A stretch of 64,000 bases of DNA from Echinococcus granulosus (taxonomy: Eukaryota; Platyhelminthes; Cestoda; Cyclophyllidea; Taeniidae). Within the stretch, counting starts at the first letter, position 1. Every line of letters begins with the position of its first letter. Of the stretch, positions 26,478-37,905 are shown piece by piece. Position numbers and translations under genes: made by a program. The stretch spans positions 874,127 to 938,126 of the forward strand of contig NW_020170396.1 in the NCBI RefSeq assembly GCF_000524195.1. Direction: 5' to 3'. The notes beneath the pieces are model-generated. The model made no database searches, was not told where the DNA came from, and was given only the letters and a program-made list of their open reading frames with translations.

Positions 26478-29400
26478 ATGACTTCAGTTTCTGAAAAATG
26501 CAGGAAATTCCCTCTTCGTGGCAAGAAAATTTATATGCATTTTGAGGCGGGGACACGTCCACCCAAAAACTTAGAAGAAATATTGAGGATTCTCGGCGCC
26601 GTGAGTCTTTGGCCGAATTTGCAATTGCCGATGTTGAGTATGCGGGAACGTAGCCGTTGATAATTTGTAACCATTTTGATGCTTTAGCACTGCTGTTTGT
26701 TGGTTTTTTGCATTATGAAACCCCACTTTTTGCTTTTTTTGCAACCAAGTGTCTTCAAAATATAGATTTTATGTTAGCCGATATCTCATTCTTCCCCAGG
26801 CCTACTGCGTACTTTTCCCCACGGTGGTGTTACAGAGTTTAGGGCTATTATTTCTACTTACTAGAAACCGTGATAAGTAATTCTCTGACGATTCTTGACC
26901 ACTTTTTGTAGAGTATATCACAGTTTTTTGATCGCAAAATTGACTATGTGATCACCAACCTGCCAAAAGATCGTTGGCCATTGCAACCTTCACTGTCTCC
27001 AGGGTGCTCATCGAAGGAGAATGTTGACCCGAGGTCAGAAAAGTCGCCACTACTATCCACAGGGACGCATCCTTCCTCCACCGTGGAAAACCCACCTTTG
27101 GGTGTCACTAGAGGGCGTGCAATGCTGCTTGCCGTTAAAAAGGCATCGAAGCCCTCCGCTGCTTCCTCCGCAACCGACCAATCTGTTCCGGTACATCTGT
27201 CCAGCTCAATTAATTGGCGGAATAGGGCTTATTTCCTCACCACTATTATACCCATGTGTATTCAGTCTCATTAATATTAGTGAACATTAACACGAACAAG
27301 TAACGAAGAACGGCGTTTGCGTCCAAGATGACATAAATCTCTTATAACTTTAGGGAACTAGACATACTCACGATGTCCTTTTGCGAGCTCAGGAGTTCGG
27401 CAGTAAAGTGCTGACAATCGGTGGTGAGTTGGTCGAATTTCCCCGTTTTTGTGGTTTCTCTTATTCGTGATGGGCTAGCCTACTTGGTCTAATTGGTTGT
27501 AGTAGTGTACTTCAAAAAGGCGGTGTTCTATTGCAGCATTTTCTTTCTTGTTTAAGCGTTCCTTCCAATTTTAGTTGTAAGAAAGTGGATACGAGCACTT
27601 CCTGAGGATGTGAAAATGCAACTGGAGGTAATGAAGTTAGGCTGTAGTGTGGCACTTTTCTGATAAAGCCGATTTTAACTTTTGCCTAATTCGTGTTTGA
27701 TCTCGTCAGATTAGTTTTTCATGATGTTAAGTAAATCTACGAGTTAACTGGAGTTCCAGGCCTCTTCGGAATACATTTGTGTTTAATTTTGTGCTCGTTC
27801 GACAGTAGTAGTCACTCACTCGCTAGTGTTCTAGAAGTGCACCGAGCAATTCTCATCGACTTGTCCTCTTAGTGCAAAATCCACCCCGAACAACTCATCA
27901 GGTATCTCTTGTGCAGTTCAATCCACTCTAATGACTTCTGTTTCATAATGGACTATAGCTCGATCTCCCGGAGTAGGTATCGATAATTACCGGTTCTCTA
28001 TCCACTCCTATCTGTCAAAATTCTAGATCGGCGAGAGTTTCTTCTTTGATAGCGACACAACCCCAGAACAAGGCGATCCGGAACTCGACCGTTTATGGCT
28101 CTGTAAGCTTACTCAATTTTTTGATTTTTCCTGTGTATAATTATTAGCCCGTCGTCAGACTGGGGCTTTATTTAATGAAAGAGCTCTAATTGGTTTTCAC
28201 ATTGGAATTCTCTAGCATTGCTCTAGGAAATATAGCGTATGAAATTAGTGCTCTTAAGACAGTATAAGGAATGGTTTGAAATATCGGTGAATTTTCCCCA
28301 GCTTTGGTTATTATTGGATACTGCTTCGGGTCCTAACTATCCATTTATGATAACGTGAGAACCATTCTTGCCTTTGATTTTGTCTACTTTTATAGGCACC
28401 ACCTGCTTTATGCTGAAAGAACAGTTATGCAATGAAACTGCTGTTCTTTGGCATTTCAGTGAGACCTTTGGCGCGCCCATGCATCAAAATAGTTGACTTA
28501 AAGGCACGAACACGGCCAAATTATATGGAGAATACGAATTACATGGAGTGCCTCTGGCGATCCTTCATGGGTTCTCCATCTGCAGCGGCATCCTCCGTAA
28601 AGACCCCTGCTCTTCACGACGCTCCACAAACACCCACCACTCCTGCCGGCACCTGCACGACTCCTCAGGCCAGTGTTGAACTCCCTCCCTCTACCAATGT
28701 TTTTACTTCTCAGCGCACCACTGGGCCGTCCAAACGCGACCCCGGGGCCAAGGACTCCCCGGGAGTGTCCCTTATTCGATCTAGCTACAGAGGATTCTCC
28801 TCTTGCAAGCGTCGGAAGATTTCGTGAGTGCTCCTTCGTTGGCACCATTTTGTGCTTAATTTATGGCTTCTCGTCATTGTCTTTATTCATACACTTCGTA
28901 GAACCAAACGGTCTCGAGGGGCTCTTGCAGAGCCCTCGGGATATTGCGAATGCTGTTCGTCCCACTTCAACAATCTGTATGCGGTAAGCAACCTTACCCT
29001 TACTTTTTTGGTGGTTTTGCCTTAGCTTTATGTTCATTAGTCTTGCTTAATTTGTTGTACGGTCTCGTTCAAAAAATGACGATTTCAATACATCAGTTAA
29101 TGGGGTCTTTTTATACTCAATCACCTTAACACGTTCACTACTACCGTCACAGATATGTGACATGTTTTTGAATTGGTTTGTGATAAATAGCTCCATTAAA
29201 TCTTACTCCTTAAACAGGTAGGTCGAGCCTAGGATAATAAATAGAAGAAGGATGACGATCCGCGGATAATTGCATTGTTAGTTGCGGGGCAGCAGTGGAA
29301 TGGGTCGCTCCGGTTGTGCAAACGTGGATGTCATAGTAGAACGCTAAAAAATTCTCATAAACTGTGCTGGTTGGTCTTCTCTTGAAAATCTGGTAGCGAA

Positions 29401-30089
29401 CGTATTGACATGATTGAGCATTGGTTAACATTACTAAATCACCAGGCTAGCTCGCTCATTTCGTTCGTGTATTTGCGTATTTTGACGTTCTTGTGCCTCA
29501 TTTCATCGTTATTTATGCCGATTAACCTAGCTATTTTGGATTTTCGTACTGTCCTAGTTTGGGAGTTGTCGTGTATCTCGGTGTTTGTGGGTAAACTTTG
29601 CGGTAAATTCATAACAGCACTTCATTCTTGATTGGGAGGTGTCGACTTTCTTTTCGCTAACACCGTCTCAAAGGCGCCCTCTATTAACTAAATGCGAACT
29701 CATTTGATTCGTAATTATTCAATTATGTTAATTTTTCTAGGCCTTGACGCTTTGATCAATTTTTTAACGTATGCCATGATTCTCGTAACTCTAGTCGCAT
29801 TAGGACAAAAAGGCTTGAATAAAGGCACTCCTGTTTTAATCACTTCCCACTCGTGCCCTTCCAGCATGTCACCGGAACGTACCACATGAATTACGCGGAA
29901 AATGCGGAAAACTTTCGTCAGCTTGATCAGCTTCTCTCTGAACTGCCGTCGATAAAGGAGGTATTGGCAAAGGCTCGAGGCGCCAAAGTCCTAAACATAG
30001 CTCCGCCTCCCGATGCAGATGCTCCAGCTTCTCCGAGCAGACAGGCTCAGAAGACGACGCTGCAACCAACCCAAGCTGCTCACGAGTAA
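26478..30089 (+). CDS. DBF4: DBF4-type regulatory subunit of CDC7 kinase
   Basis: Exons: 26478-26600, 26912-27190, 27354-27423, 27575-27627, 28027-28102, 28460-28823, 28902-28983, 29865-30089, all in phase. They give about 423 aa if the protein stops at TAA 30087-30089. DBF4 binds and activates CDC7, which phosphorylates MCM helicase to fire origins in S phase. Motif N/BRCT is FPLRGKKIYMHF, ILGA, then FFDRKIDYVITNLPKD (residues about 11-60). A second conserved block reads TRHTHDVLLRAQEFGSKVLT followed by RKWIRALPEDV (135-175). Motif M is RPCIKIVDLKARTRPNY (about 205-225). Motif C, the Dbf4-type zinc finger, is GYCECC..FNNLYA, then HVTGTYHMNYAENAENF, with the Cys pair on exon 7 and the two His spaced H-x5-H on exon 8. 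This order is diagnostic. The start is inferred; a further upstream exon is possible. The last exon also has a usable donor at GA|GTAATC (30086), which would bypass the stop and join in frame to the PHD exons downstream. Confidence 0.92.
28984..29864 (+). other. Intron 7 of DBF4, carrying a TTAA element
   Basis: This intron splits the zinc-finger coding region between its Cys pair and its His pair. It contains one complete copy of the TTAA inverted-repeat element at 29126-29408. The remainder is AT-rich and unremarkable. Confidence 0.6.
29126..29408 (+). mobile_element. TTAA-type MITE, copy 1
   Basis: The element is 283 bp. The left end reads TTAACACGTTCACTACTA. The right end, on the opposite strand, reads TCAATACGTTCGCTACCA, so the terminal inverted repeats agree at most positions, with one decayed TTAA. 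Just inside the left end is CGTCACAGATATGTGACATG, itself partly palindromic and shared with the other copies. It has no coding capacity. TTAA ends and small size suggest a non-autonomous piggyBac-type element, but no transposase is present to confirm this. Confidence 0.75.
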
Positions 30090-30517
30090 TCCTCAATATG
30101 CTGCTGCTCTTGCTATTGTGTTGAAGACACATTGCTTCAGAGATAGTTGATGCTGTTTTCAGGAGCTTTCCCACGCTAATATTGTGTTTAAAGGCTAACG
30201 AACCCATTTTAAGGGACAAAACTGCGCTTATTTTCCGGTTGAGTCTCCTGTGGCATTTATACACGTTTCAGCTTTTAACGAATGCCTGGAAAACTTTGAT
30301 ATAGGAAGCCGGCTTCACTTCGTTATCGGTGTCTTTGTACCGAGTATGGACCAACTTCGAAGTTACGGGTGTTTGTGAGTGTTTGTGTTGTCGATTCTAC
30401 CATGAAGCGTTTGTTGTGTACTTTCGGCACACGACAGGGATTGCCATTTATAAAACTTGAGTATACTCTTTACAACCAAAGCAGAGCCTTAGCTTTGAGT
30501 TACTTACAACTTTTTAG

Positions 30518-32118
30518 GTCAATTGACGATGCCGTGATGGATTTCAATGCCCTTCCACCTCTACCCACACCCTCTATTCCACAAGACCGCGAAGTGAGGG
30601 ACATTTCCGCCTCACAGCTCTTCAGCGAAAGTGGTGAACGCAGTGACATTGGTATTATGGGTAATCTGCCTTCTTCGCTGATTGTTAGTGAAGCGCCTCC
30701 GACACTCCAGTCCATATCGATTAATGCTCCTGCCACCTATTCGTCCCTACTCCCTCCGCTTCCACTGTCACCTTCCGTCGCTCCTGTGCAGCACTCAGAA
30801 CAGACTACTATAATGCCTTTTCTAGGAGGTTTTGCAGACGGAGGTGAATTCGACTTCTCCGATTCCGTTCACTACCCTCCTCCTAATTTCCCACCGCTCT
30901 TATCATCCCCTCATGGTATGCTAAAGTGCCCCCTAATCATTAAAATTTAAAGAGGTTACAAGAAAGTTGACAGGGGATGCAAATAATTTTCTGTAGCTTT
31001 TGGAGTTGGAAACGGGCAAAGGTAGGATTAGTAACTGTCCAATCAACTCATTCAATACAGTGCTCATATATTGTAAACTTAATTCTCTGAATATCTTTAA
31101 TTTCAGAGGTGTTTCTTTTGCACTATCTGATTTTTGACAGTAGCGAGTTCCTATACCCAATTCTCCCATGCAAGACCTATGTCGCATCCTTGCATTTCCA
31201 TTGGGGATAGGAGATTTGTGTCCTTCTAAAAGTCTACGCCATTATTACTCCTAATCGTGTCCTTTGCTATCTTCAGCTCTTCCTCAGCCCGCGGCCACCT
31301 TAGATTTGTCTTTTGAGTCCACCTGCCGGCCACTTTATCTCCCCAGGGGACCTCCGAACCTTCACTCAGTTCTCCACAGATCACAAGCACCCATCCTTCG
31401 GGAGCCAGCTCCATCATTGACTTCGATGGGGCTACCGATGACGCCTCCACGGATCGGTACCTGTACTGTGCAAGAGATCATCAGTTCCGTCGTCATTTCA
31501 TCGCCACCAAATGACCCATCGGCTGCTTCATTGCCACCACCACGAAGGGACACCTCGCCAGTACTCAAGAAGCGCTTCAGAAAATGCACTAAATGCCAAT
31601 GCGTTCATGTGCCCACTGAAGTGCCAATACAGCTGAGGTTACAGGTGAGTTTTCGCTCTCCACTGTTCTCCGGAAGGAAAAGGTCGAGGAGTGAAGTCTC
31701 TGAATTATTGTTAGCATATGCGCGTGCGTGTGTGAACCTCTGGTGCATCTAACGAGACTCTCCCCCCACTACATTTGTGTGTATTTGTTGCCTCTTGCAG
31801 TGCGGAGGAGCCTCACCCGACCGCACTAGAGACACGCAGACACGTCCCTTGCCGCCACCATGCTCCCACTTTCTGTTGCCTCAACGGAGCCGTGCACAGC
31901 CAAGCAAGCGTACTAGAGGCATCGCACAAAAGACTAGACCCAAGCCCTCATTCCCCTGTGCCGTTTGTGGAAGTAATGTGACCTACAAGGTTTGGAGTGT
32001 GCTCTGCTCCACCTGCGGTCTCTGGGTTCACGCCAACTGCTCGAAAATGAATCCGGTGCAGATTCGAAAACTGCCGCAGTCACACTCTTGGATATGCCCC
32101 ACCTGTCATGTCCGCTAG
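30518..32118 (+). CDS. PHD-finger protein, possibly the C-terminus of DBF4
   Basis: Exons: 30518-30915, 31277-31644, 31801-32118, in phase, ending at TAG 32116-32118. If it is an independent gene, ATG 30537 or an unspliced ATG 30402 could start it, giving about 355-400 aa. The N-terminal two thirds is Pro/Ser-rich and low in complexity (FNALPPLPTPSIPQ; LLPPLPLSPS). A small Cys cluster, KCTKCQC, precedes a basic linker. The C-terminus is a complete PHD zinc finger: CAVC, 12 residues, CSTC, GLWVH, ANC, then WICPTC, giving the canonical C4-H-C3 spacing. PHD fingers commonly read histone tails; the ligand here cannot be predicted. The acceptor at 30517 follows the DBF4 exon 8 donor in the correct phase (GA|G gives Glu), so one transcript could encode a DBF4-PHD protein. 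I have no independent support for either model. Confidence 0.7.
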
Positions 32119-33059
32119 GATGTCTTTATCCCTGCATTTTGTACTCACGCACGCGTATTTAAATCCCTATTTTGCGCCGACACCATTCTCGGTTATGCTG
32201 TTGTCGAAAGGGTAGCAACCTCGGGAATTCACGCATAGTTATTTCCTGTAGAAGTAACCTCCATTAGAGTGTATGTTAGATTTTAACTCTCATCTGTCTG
32301 TGCTAGACTGCAATGCACTAAGTATTATGAGCTTCATTGTCTGAATCACTAGTTTTCCACAGTGATGCTTCAACTCATTTGTCAGCAAACTTTGAAGGAC
32401 ATAAAGTGACTAGATCTTTTGTTTTGGAGTGAGCCCATGAGTCGTTATCAGCTGCTGTGGGGTCGAAAACGGTGTGATTTGGCCTAAAGCCTCTGTGACT
32501 GGCATGGTGGACACGCAATTTATTAACATGCTCGCCACTAGCGTCACACGCGCTGCCCCTATATGCAGCATGTTTTTATCAGTTTATGGTGGGTGACTAC
32601 ATCGAATTGTGCCGCAGTTTTGTTAACGATAAGGCAATAAACGGAAGTTAGGGTTTCTTTGATCTGGGGGTGGTAGGGTTTTTAGTCTTAGCAAAGGTTT
32701 ATTATGCCAAAAAGTGGATGTCAACTCATATCACGGATCAGTGCAACGCTCCGTGTGACGTTTGGTGTCCCTCTGGAGTCTTTTGGTAGTGAACGTGTTA
32801 AAGACCTCCAGGAAATGTTTAGCGGTTGCGATTCTTTATTTCACTTGAAATGCCAATACTATTGAAATTACCCTGCTCGTTTGGGTCTTCCAACGTTAGC
32901 TTGAGATGAATGTCTTTGTCAATGTTTTTGCCGAATACACTAAACAGATAGGTCTTGCTCACAGTCATTTCGGGATCCTAGCACCATCGCATTACGTGTC
33001 TCCAAGTACAGCTAAATATGGAAAACTAGCTGTTAATAAATTATCTGTTTTTCCTTCAG
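32119..33059 (+). other. Intergenic region between the PHD exons and the next plus-strand gene
   Basis: It holds a TTAA element at 32523-32801. Its last bases form a strong acceptor, TTTTTCCTTCAG, immediately before ATG ATG of the next reading frame. I saw no other gene. Confidence 0.6.
32523..32801 (+). mobile_element. TTAA-type MITE, copy 3 (most intact)
   Basis: The element is 279 bp and both ends are TTAA. The left end is TTAACATGCTCGCCACTA followed by GCGTCACACG. The right end on the opposite strand is TTAACACGTTCACTACCA, later followed by GTCACACGG. Inner blocks such as CATGTTTTT and CAGTTTATGG are shared with the copies at 29.1 and 49.5 kb. It has no ORF. It lies between two genes on the same strand. 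Confidence 0.8.
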
Positions 33060-36000
33060 ATGATGGCGCTCTTCGGGTCCTTAGCAACGTTAGATGATTT
33101 CTGTCCCAGACTTTCCCCCCTCACCGTCATTCCCGCACCCTTTGATCCGGCCGAAGAGGGTGGAGGTCCCGCTTTCTCCAACGAAGAACCTAAGTGCACG
33201 CTTCTGTCATCTAGTATAGTCTCCTCATGGAACAACATCCCGTCGAGGGGTCGACCAATTGACTCAAAAGCCGTCAACCAGGGTAATACGTGTATGTCCG
33301 CACAGTCACCTATTCTTTTGGAGGCCGATCCCGTGGATCTTGATGCGCTTTCCAACGATCAGGACTTCCAGCCTCCAATGATTAAGATTTCTTCTGGTGA
33401 TGAGGGGCGTGTTGAAGATGTTGTCCAACGATCTCCTCCTCTGGTGGATGATACAGAAAATCTCCCCTTGGTAGTTGTTGATCAAGAACATGACTTCCCA
33501 AGATCTCCGGTTCTGCTCGATGAATCGATGAGTTCCATTAGGATACATGATGAACCTGCTTTAGTCAAGCCAATTATAATCTCTCCAGATAATAGTGAGG
33601 AAGCAGAGGAGGGAGTTAGTGAAGATACTCCAGGCGAAAATCAAACAACGACAGCGGAATCTGTTAACAGGGTAGCTTCTCCGCTTGAACAGTCGATTGG
33701 AGGCGTTCAGGATGGTGACAGATACCTCCAACCTATCATTTTAAGTAACCGTAGCGATTCTCCCACCAATCGGACGAGGCAAAGAAGAAAAATAAAGACA
33801 AGAAGACGTACTACAGAACCAGTTGGTAGAGGGAGCGGCAATGTCTTTTCGTTTGGAAGCTACGAGGACCTAGAGCCTAATTTTGAGACTGGTGTAAGTG
33901 ATTACGTATTCGGTCGCAACGCGAATTTTTCTGTTTTTACCCAGGACGGTAAACTTGGTTGATGACGATGGGTGTCAGACTGAGGTAGAAGTGCTCCATG
34001 TACTGTTCAATATGACATCTTTGTAAATATTGCCTTTTTGTGAACATTGATCTTTACGTCTTTGGTGAAGTTTATTAAAATCAAGAATCATAAGTATACT
34101 AAAACCCTACAGTAAATCCATCAGTAATAATTATTTAAGGGCGTAATCAAATCCACAAAGTGCTCTTTGAAAACACCGCGTGCATGTCTGCTTACAGCCC
34201 AACTCGGGAGCGACGCAACGCGTGTCTGAGCAATCCTTGGTCGACAGTGGGGCGACGGCGGTGTCGGGACTGCCCAGTCCTCTGCTTCGCCCCGTCCTCA
34301 GTCCCGAAGTGACTTGTCTCGCAGCACCGCGTCAGCAAGACCATTTACCTCGCAGGGCCTCCCTCGTGGCTCGCGAATCCATCAACCTCTCCCTGCAGGC
34401 TCTCTACACTCCAATTAAATTCGGCTCCGATAGATTATTTTGCTTCAATCCTGATGCGGAGAGCGCCTCGCAGGTGCGGCAGGGGATCTGATCTCTTAAA
34501 ATGAGGGGCAGGGGAATGGATATTTAAGTGGGTGGATTGCTGGACTTGAGATGGGTGAATGAATGGGCATTTTAATGAGTAGGCAGATTGGAGCAGCCTC
34601 AATGATTGGACGAATAGGCGGGTGGGTGGATGTACAGAACCCCAGATGAATGGATGTTGGAATCCGAATGGATGGGTAGGAAATGGCTGCGTTTTTTGGT
34701 TAGAGATAGGTGACTGGATGAATGTACGGACGGGTAAATGGAGTCTGGGATGGATGGCCGGCTAAGTGAATAAATGGATCGTTTTTTCGATGGGTGAATG
34801 AATAGTCTGTAGTCGTAGAGCGTGATCTTCGTGCATATTATCTTACCCTAGTCATCCTCTCCAAGGCGCAATGAGTAATCTCTATCGCTGCTCCAGTGTG
34901 TTTGTCTACAGGGGAGGTTTCGTCTGTTTTAGGTCGCCTCCGAGAGGTCACTTGATGCATACAACAGCGACGGCTCGTCTAATCTCTTTCGCCGGATAAA
35001 AGAGGAATCCCAATCTGACGCAGAGCCTGTCCCCTCTCTTGCCTCCGAGGCCATTCCTCCCAGTCGTGCCTCCCTGGTTTCGGGACCCTCAAGTAAAAGA
35101 GGGGAGAAGGAAAAGGTAATGAAACAAAAAAGACGTCTCTCCTAAGTAGCCCATTGACTTACTTTTGTGTAAAGCAGTTTGAGGCTTTCCTAAACTTTTG
35201 AGCTATATGAAGATGGGTTATTATTCATTCCCCATTTCAAGTCATGTTAGAGGTTTCTTGCATTATCCATACCGGAACAGATGAATCCTGTTAATCGGGA
35301 CCATGTATGCCATTTTAGGTTGCCATTGAAAAGGCAGAAGAAACTGCGATTACATCAGCAAGAAAGAAGCAGGAGCAAAAACGCAACCGTCTCTCTCCAC
35401 AGACGGTAAGAGTCATATGGTAGACTGAGACGCCTTGCCATGTTTATGATCTTTGTTGCAACTGCAATTGGCAACTCGTCTAGGTCAGTGTCGAACCACT
35501 AAATAACTGTCAAACCTTGTGATTGTAAGTAGGCTCCATTTTTATTCCGTGATACTCTGTTTAGCAATGGTGAAACGCAACGTCGCCACCGTTAAAGTGC
35601 TTTCTTCCATCTCGATAATTTGGTTCCAACAGTCGAGACCCGATGTAAGCTTCTCCTGGTCTCGCAATATTGTAATTGCTCGTCTTGAAAGAGTAATGGT
35701 GACTCGATAGTTGTGGACGAAGAAACAATAACTTTGAATTCTCTTCCGTCTGGTGAACTTGAAACTTATCTGTAAGAGTATGTGCCTTCAAGATGGAACG
35801 ACTGTTCGGCATAGGAAGTTTAGCGCATGAGTGGAAAAAAATGCTGTATTTGGATTAGTAATATTGGCTATCAATGAAGGTGAAGCAAATCATTTGCTAA
35901 ATCTTTCCCAAATGGGCCCACAAAAAATTACTTCGACATATGCTTTGAGGGTTGAAAAACAGTTTCTCCAGGTGCTCATTGCAGTGGAACGGATTACCTT

Positions 36001-36492
36001 TCCTCACAGTGGGTCTTTCTTGCTTTCATCGCGGTCGTTTGGGCTACCTTTATCCATGCCACAAATCAGATCAATTTTTTAAAAAATGATAGCGAATTAT
36101 CCTTCGTTTTTTTCTTCCAGAGTGATAGCGACGTGCCCCCCCAACCGAGGAAGAGACGGAGGCGGCTACGCATCGGCGTTAAGTCCTCGTGCGACTCCAC
36201 ACATCCACAAGTGGTATGACTATACCTTACACAATACTCTTTGAACAACAAGGGAGCAAAAAACCAGTAAAGTCCTCTGTAAACTTCACCATTTGCGCTA
36301 GTCTCGTGTTTTCGTCTATAACACTTTCTTGTTTGAGATTACAGTCGGAATGTTTCGTACCTATTTCGGCATCATGTTTTGAGTACTTACACCCTAAAAC
36401 TGCCTAATTAGGACCTAATTTGATTCCTTTCTTGTCTGCTACTTTTCTAATTTTTATTTTCTTTCGTTGAATAGGCATTATTCACGTCCTAG
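33060..36492 (+). CDS. Uncharacterised disordered protein with basic C-terminus
   Basis: Exons: 33060-33893, 34198-34473, 34933-35115, 35319-35405, 36121-36213, 36475-36492, all in phase 0, totalling about 496 aa. The donor at 33893 (GGT|GTAAGT) is a perfect consensus and is preferred to reading on to the stop at 33961. I recognise no domain. The first 280 residues are acidic and rich in Asp, Glu, Ser and Pro, with a basic cluster RTRQRRKIKTRRRT at about residues 240-255. The fourth exon predicts a short charged helix (VAIEKAEETAITSARKKQEQ). The fifth has PRKRRRRLRIG, a likely nuclear localisation signal. The composition suggests a nuclear, intrinsically disordered protein; that is inference. 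The first ATG sits directly on a splice acceptor at 33059, so a missing upstream exon or spliced-leader trans-splicing are both possible. Confidence 0.65.
34501..34806 (+). repeat. Degenerate tetranucleotide minisatellite
   Basis: This is about 300 bp of imperfect GGAT, GAAT and GGGT units, such as GGGTGAATGAATGG and GAATGGATGGGTAGG. It begins about 27 bp after the second exon of the uncharacterised gene and lies entirely inside its intron. Confidence 0.8.
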
Positions 36493-37864
36493 CCGACCCC
36501 TATCGACGCCCCGAAGAAAAGCAGGCCTTGCAATATGGTTAAAAAGGAGCTGTTAAGGCAAGAACATAGGGACAGACATTGCGCATCTCGTCACCTCGCG
36601 GTTTTTATCACTAATTTTTTTGAATACCCTGTCACTCCTTCAGTGTAGTATTTTGTGGGTAAAAGTTGCTTTTTTATGGAAACTAATTTCGGTGACTTTT
36701 TAGCAGCCTTAACGGTGCATGGGCCTTGTCTGTATAGTTCTTGATTGACTTTCGCCTTTTATCATCGTGTGGATCCATGCTCAGGGAAGACTTTATGAAA
36801 TCTGAACTGTCGTAGTTTGGGGGAAACCCATCGGATGTCAGGGGTCTATTCGACTGCATAACTTCCCCCACCAGGTGCCACCGCAAAAAAACGGTTCCAT
36901 ATCCGGGGAAATACGATTTCCCTCCGTTTCTTCCCTTTTGTGAAGTTTGTTTCACAGCTGCAAAATTGGACTCTCACTCTTAAATCCCTAGGTACTCGAG
37001 GAATTGCGTTCTCAATTGTACTGATGCGGGCTTCTTCCTCATATCTTTCGTGAAAGCGCTCATCTTTTTGATCACAGTCGACCGAGAGGATGTGATGGGG
37101 GCCATCACACATTGCCAGCACGATTGATTTTAAAGAACAACCATGCTGTTATTAACTTCTCTGGCACTTCAAAGGGTTACAAGTGTTGCTAATGAGCTAA
37201 TTTCTCCATCACAAACTGGTTCATCGAAAGAAGTAGTTACTCAGACCGTCTACGTCAGTTTTTTCTCCACCGTACCTCCACCCAACCGTTTCAAAGTCAA
37301 AAATCCTACTGAAATGTTAGCATTGGATACTGCAAGTACCCCTACTATGAGGTTTTGATATGGCTTGGGGAAAGGGTTTACGATTAGCATAGATGAAGTG
37401 ATCTTGGAATTTACTAGGTGTTAACTCGTCTGTATCCACAGACGCATTAAACGGACTTATTCAAGGCGGTAGCTTTGCGGCACGGTGGTTTCTGAAACAA
37501 ACTTGTTCAAGTTACGGTCTGATACTTCGAACCCGCTTGCAGAACGGAGGAAATTGTTTGAACGATCTTAGTGTGTAAATTATCCAAATACTTCGGAAAT
37601 GCGTTATATTTGATCCAAATTCCTGATTTGCTACGAAAAGCCCATTCTAGAAAACACTCACTTGACAGTACAATGAGCATTGCGAAATCCCATTTTCAAA
37701 TTATGCTGATTTCACACTTGTTGTTTCAATGACCCACAAAATGAGACCACAGTGGTTGTATAAGCCCAGACACTAGCCACGTGGTAGCATGACCTCCTCA
37801 GGATCGATAAACCCGGGGAGGTACGGTGTCCAAGAGGGCGGCAACGAGGTGAAATCCAACGAGG
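36493..37864. other. Intergenic region with two overlapping minus-strand open frames
   Basis: Two minus-strand frames overlap here (36846-37121 and 36683-36955). The second ends DDKRRKSIKNYTDKAHAPLR then a stop, and reads like coding sequence, but I could not find a convincing splice joining it to the first. I resemble neither to a known family. They may be a small gene or chance frames. The rest is AT-rich. Confidence 0.3.
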
Positions 37865-37905
37865 ATGGGATCCAAATCAAAGTCTGCCAAGGACAAGGGG
37901 AGTAA
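37789..37905 (+). other. Upstream ORF overlapping the start of the intronless gene
   Basis: ATG 37789 opens a 38-codon frame (MTSSGSINPGRYG...) that ends at TAA 37903-37905, overlapping the main ATG at 37865 in another frame. If the transcript starts upstream of it, it could lower translation of the main ORF. The transcription start is unknown. Confidence 0.35.

Noticed and set aside
29126..32801. One 3.7-kb transposon spanning the two TTAACACG ends
   Set aside because: Each end has its own partner about 280 bp away with matching interior, so these are two small elements.
33894..33962. Reading the 33060 exon through to its stop at 33961
   Set aside because: A perfect donor GGT|GTAAGT at 33893 joins in phase to four further coding exons and a final stop.
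30518..36492. A single gene joining the PHD exons to the gene at 33-36.5 kb
   Set aside because: The PHD exon ends at a stop with no usable phase-0 donor before it (only GTCCGC), so they are treated as separate.
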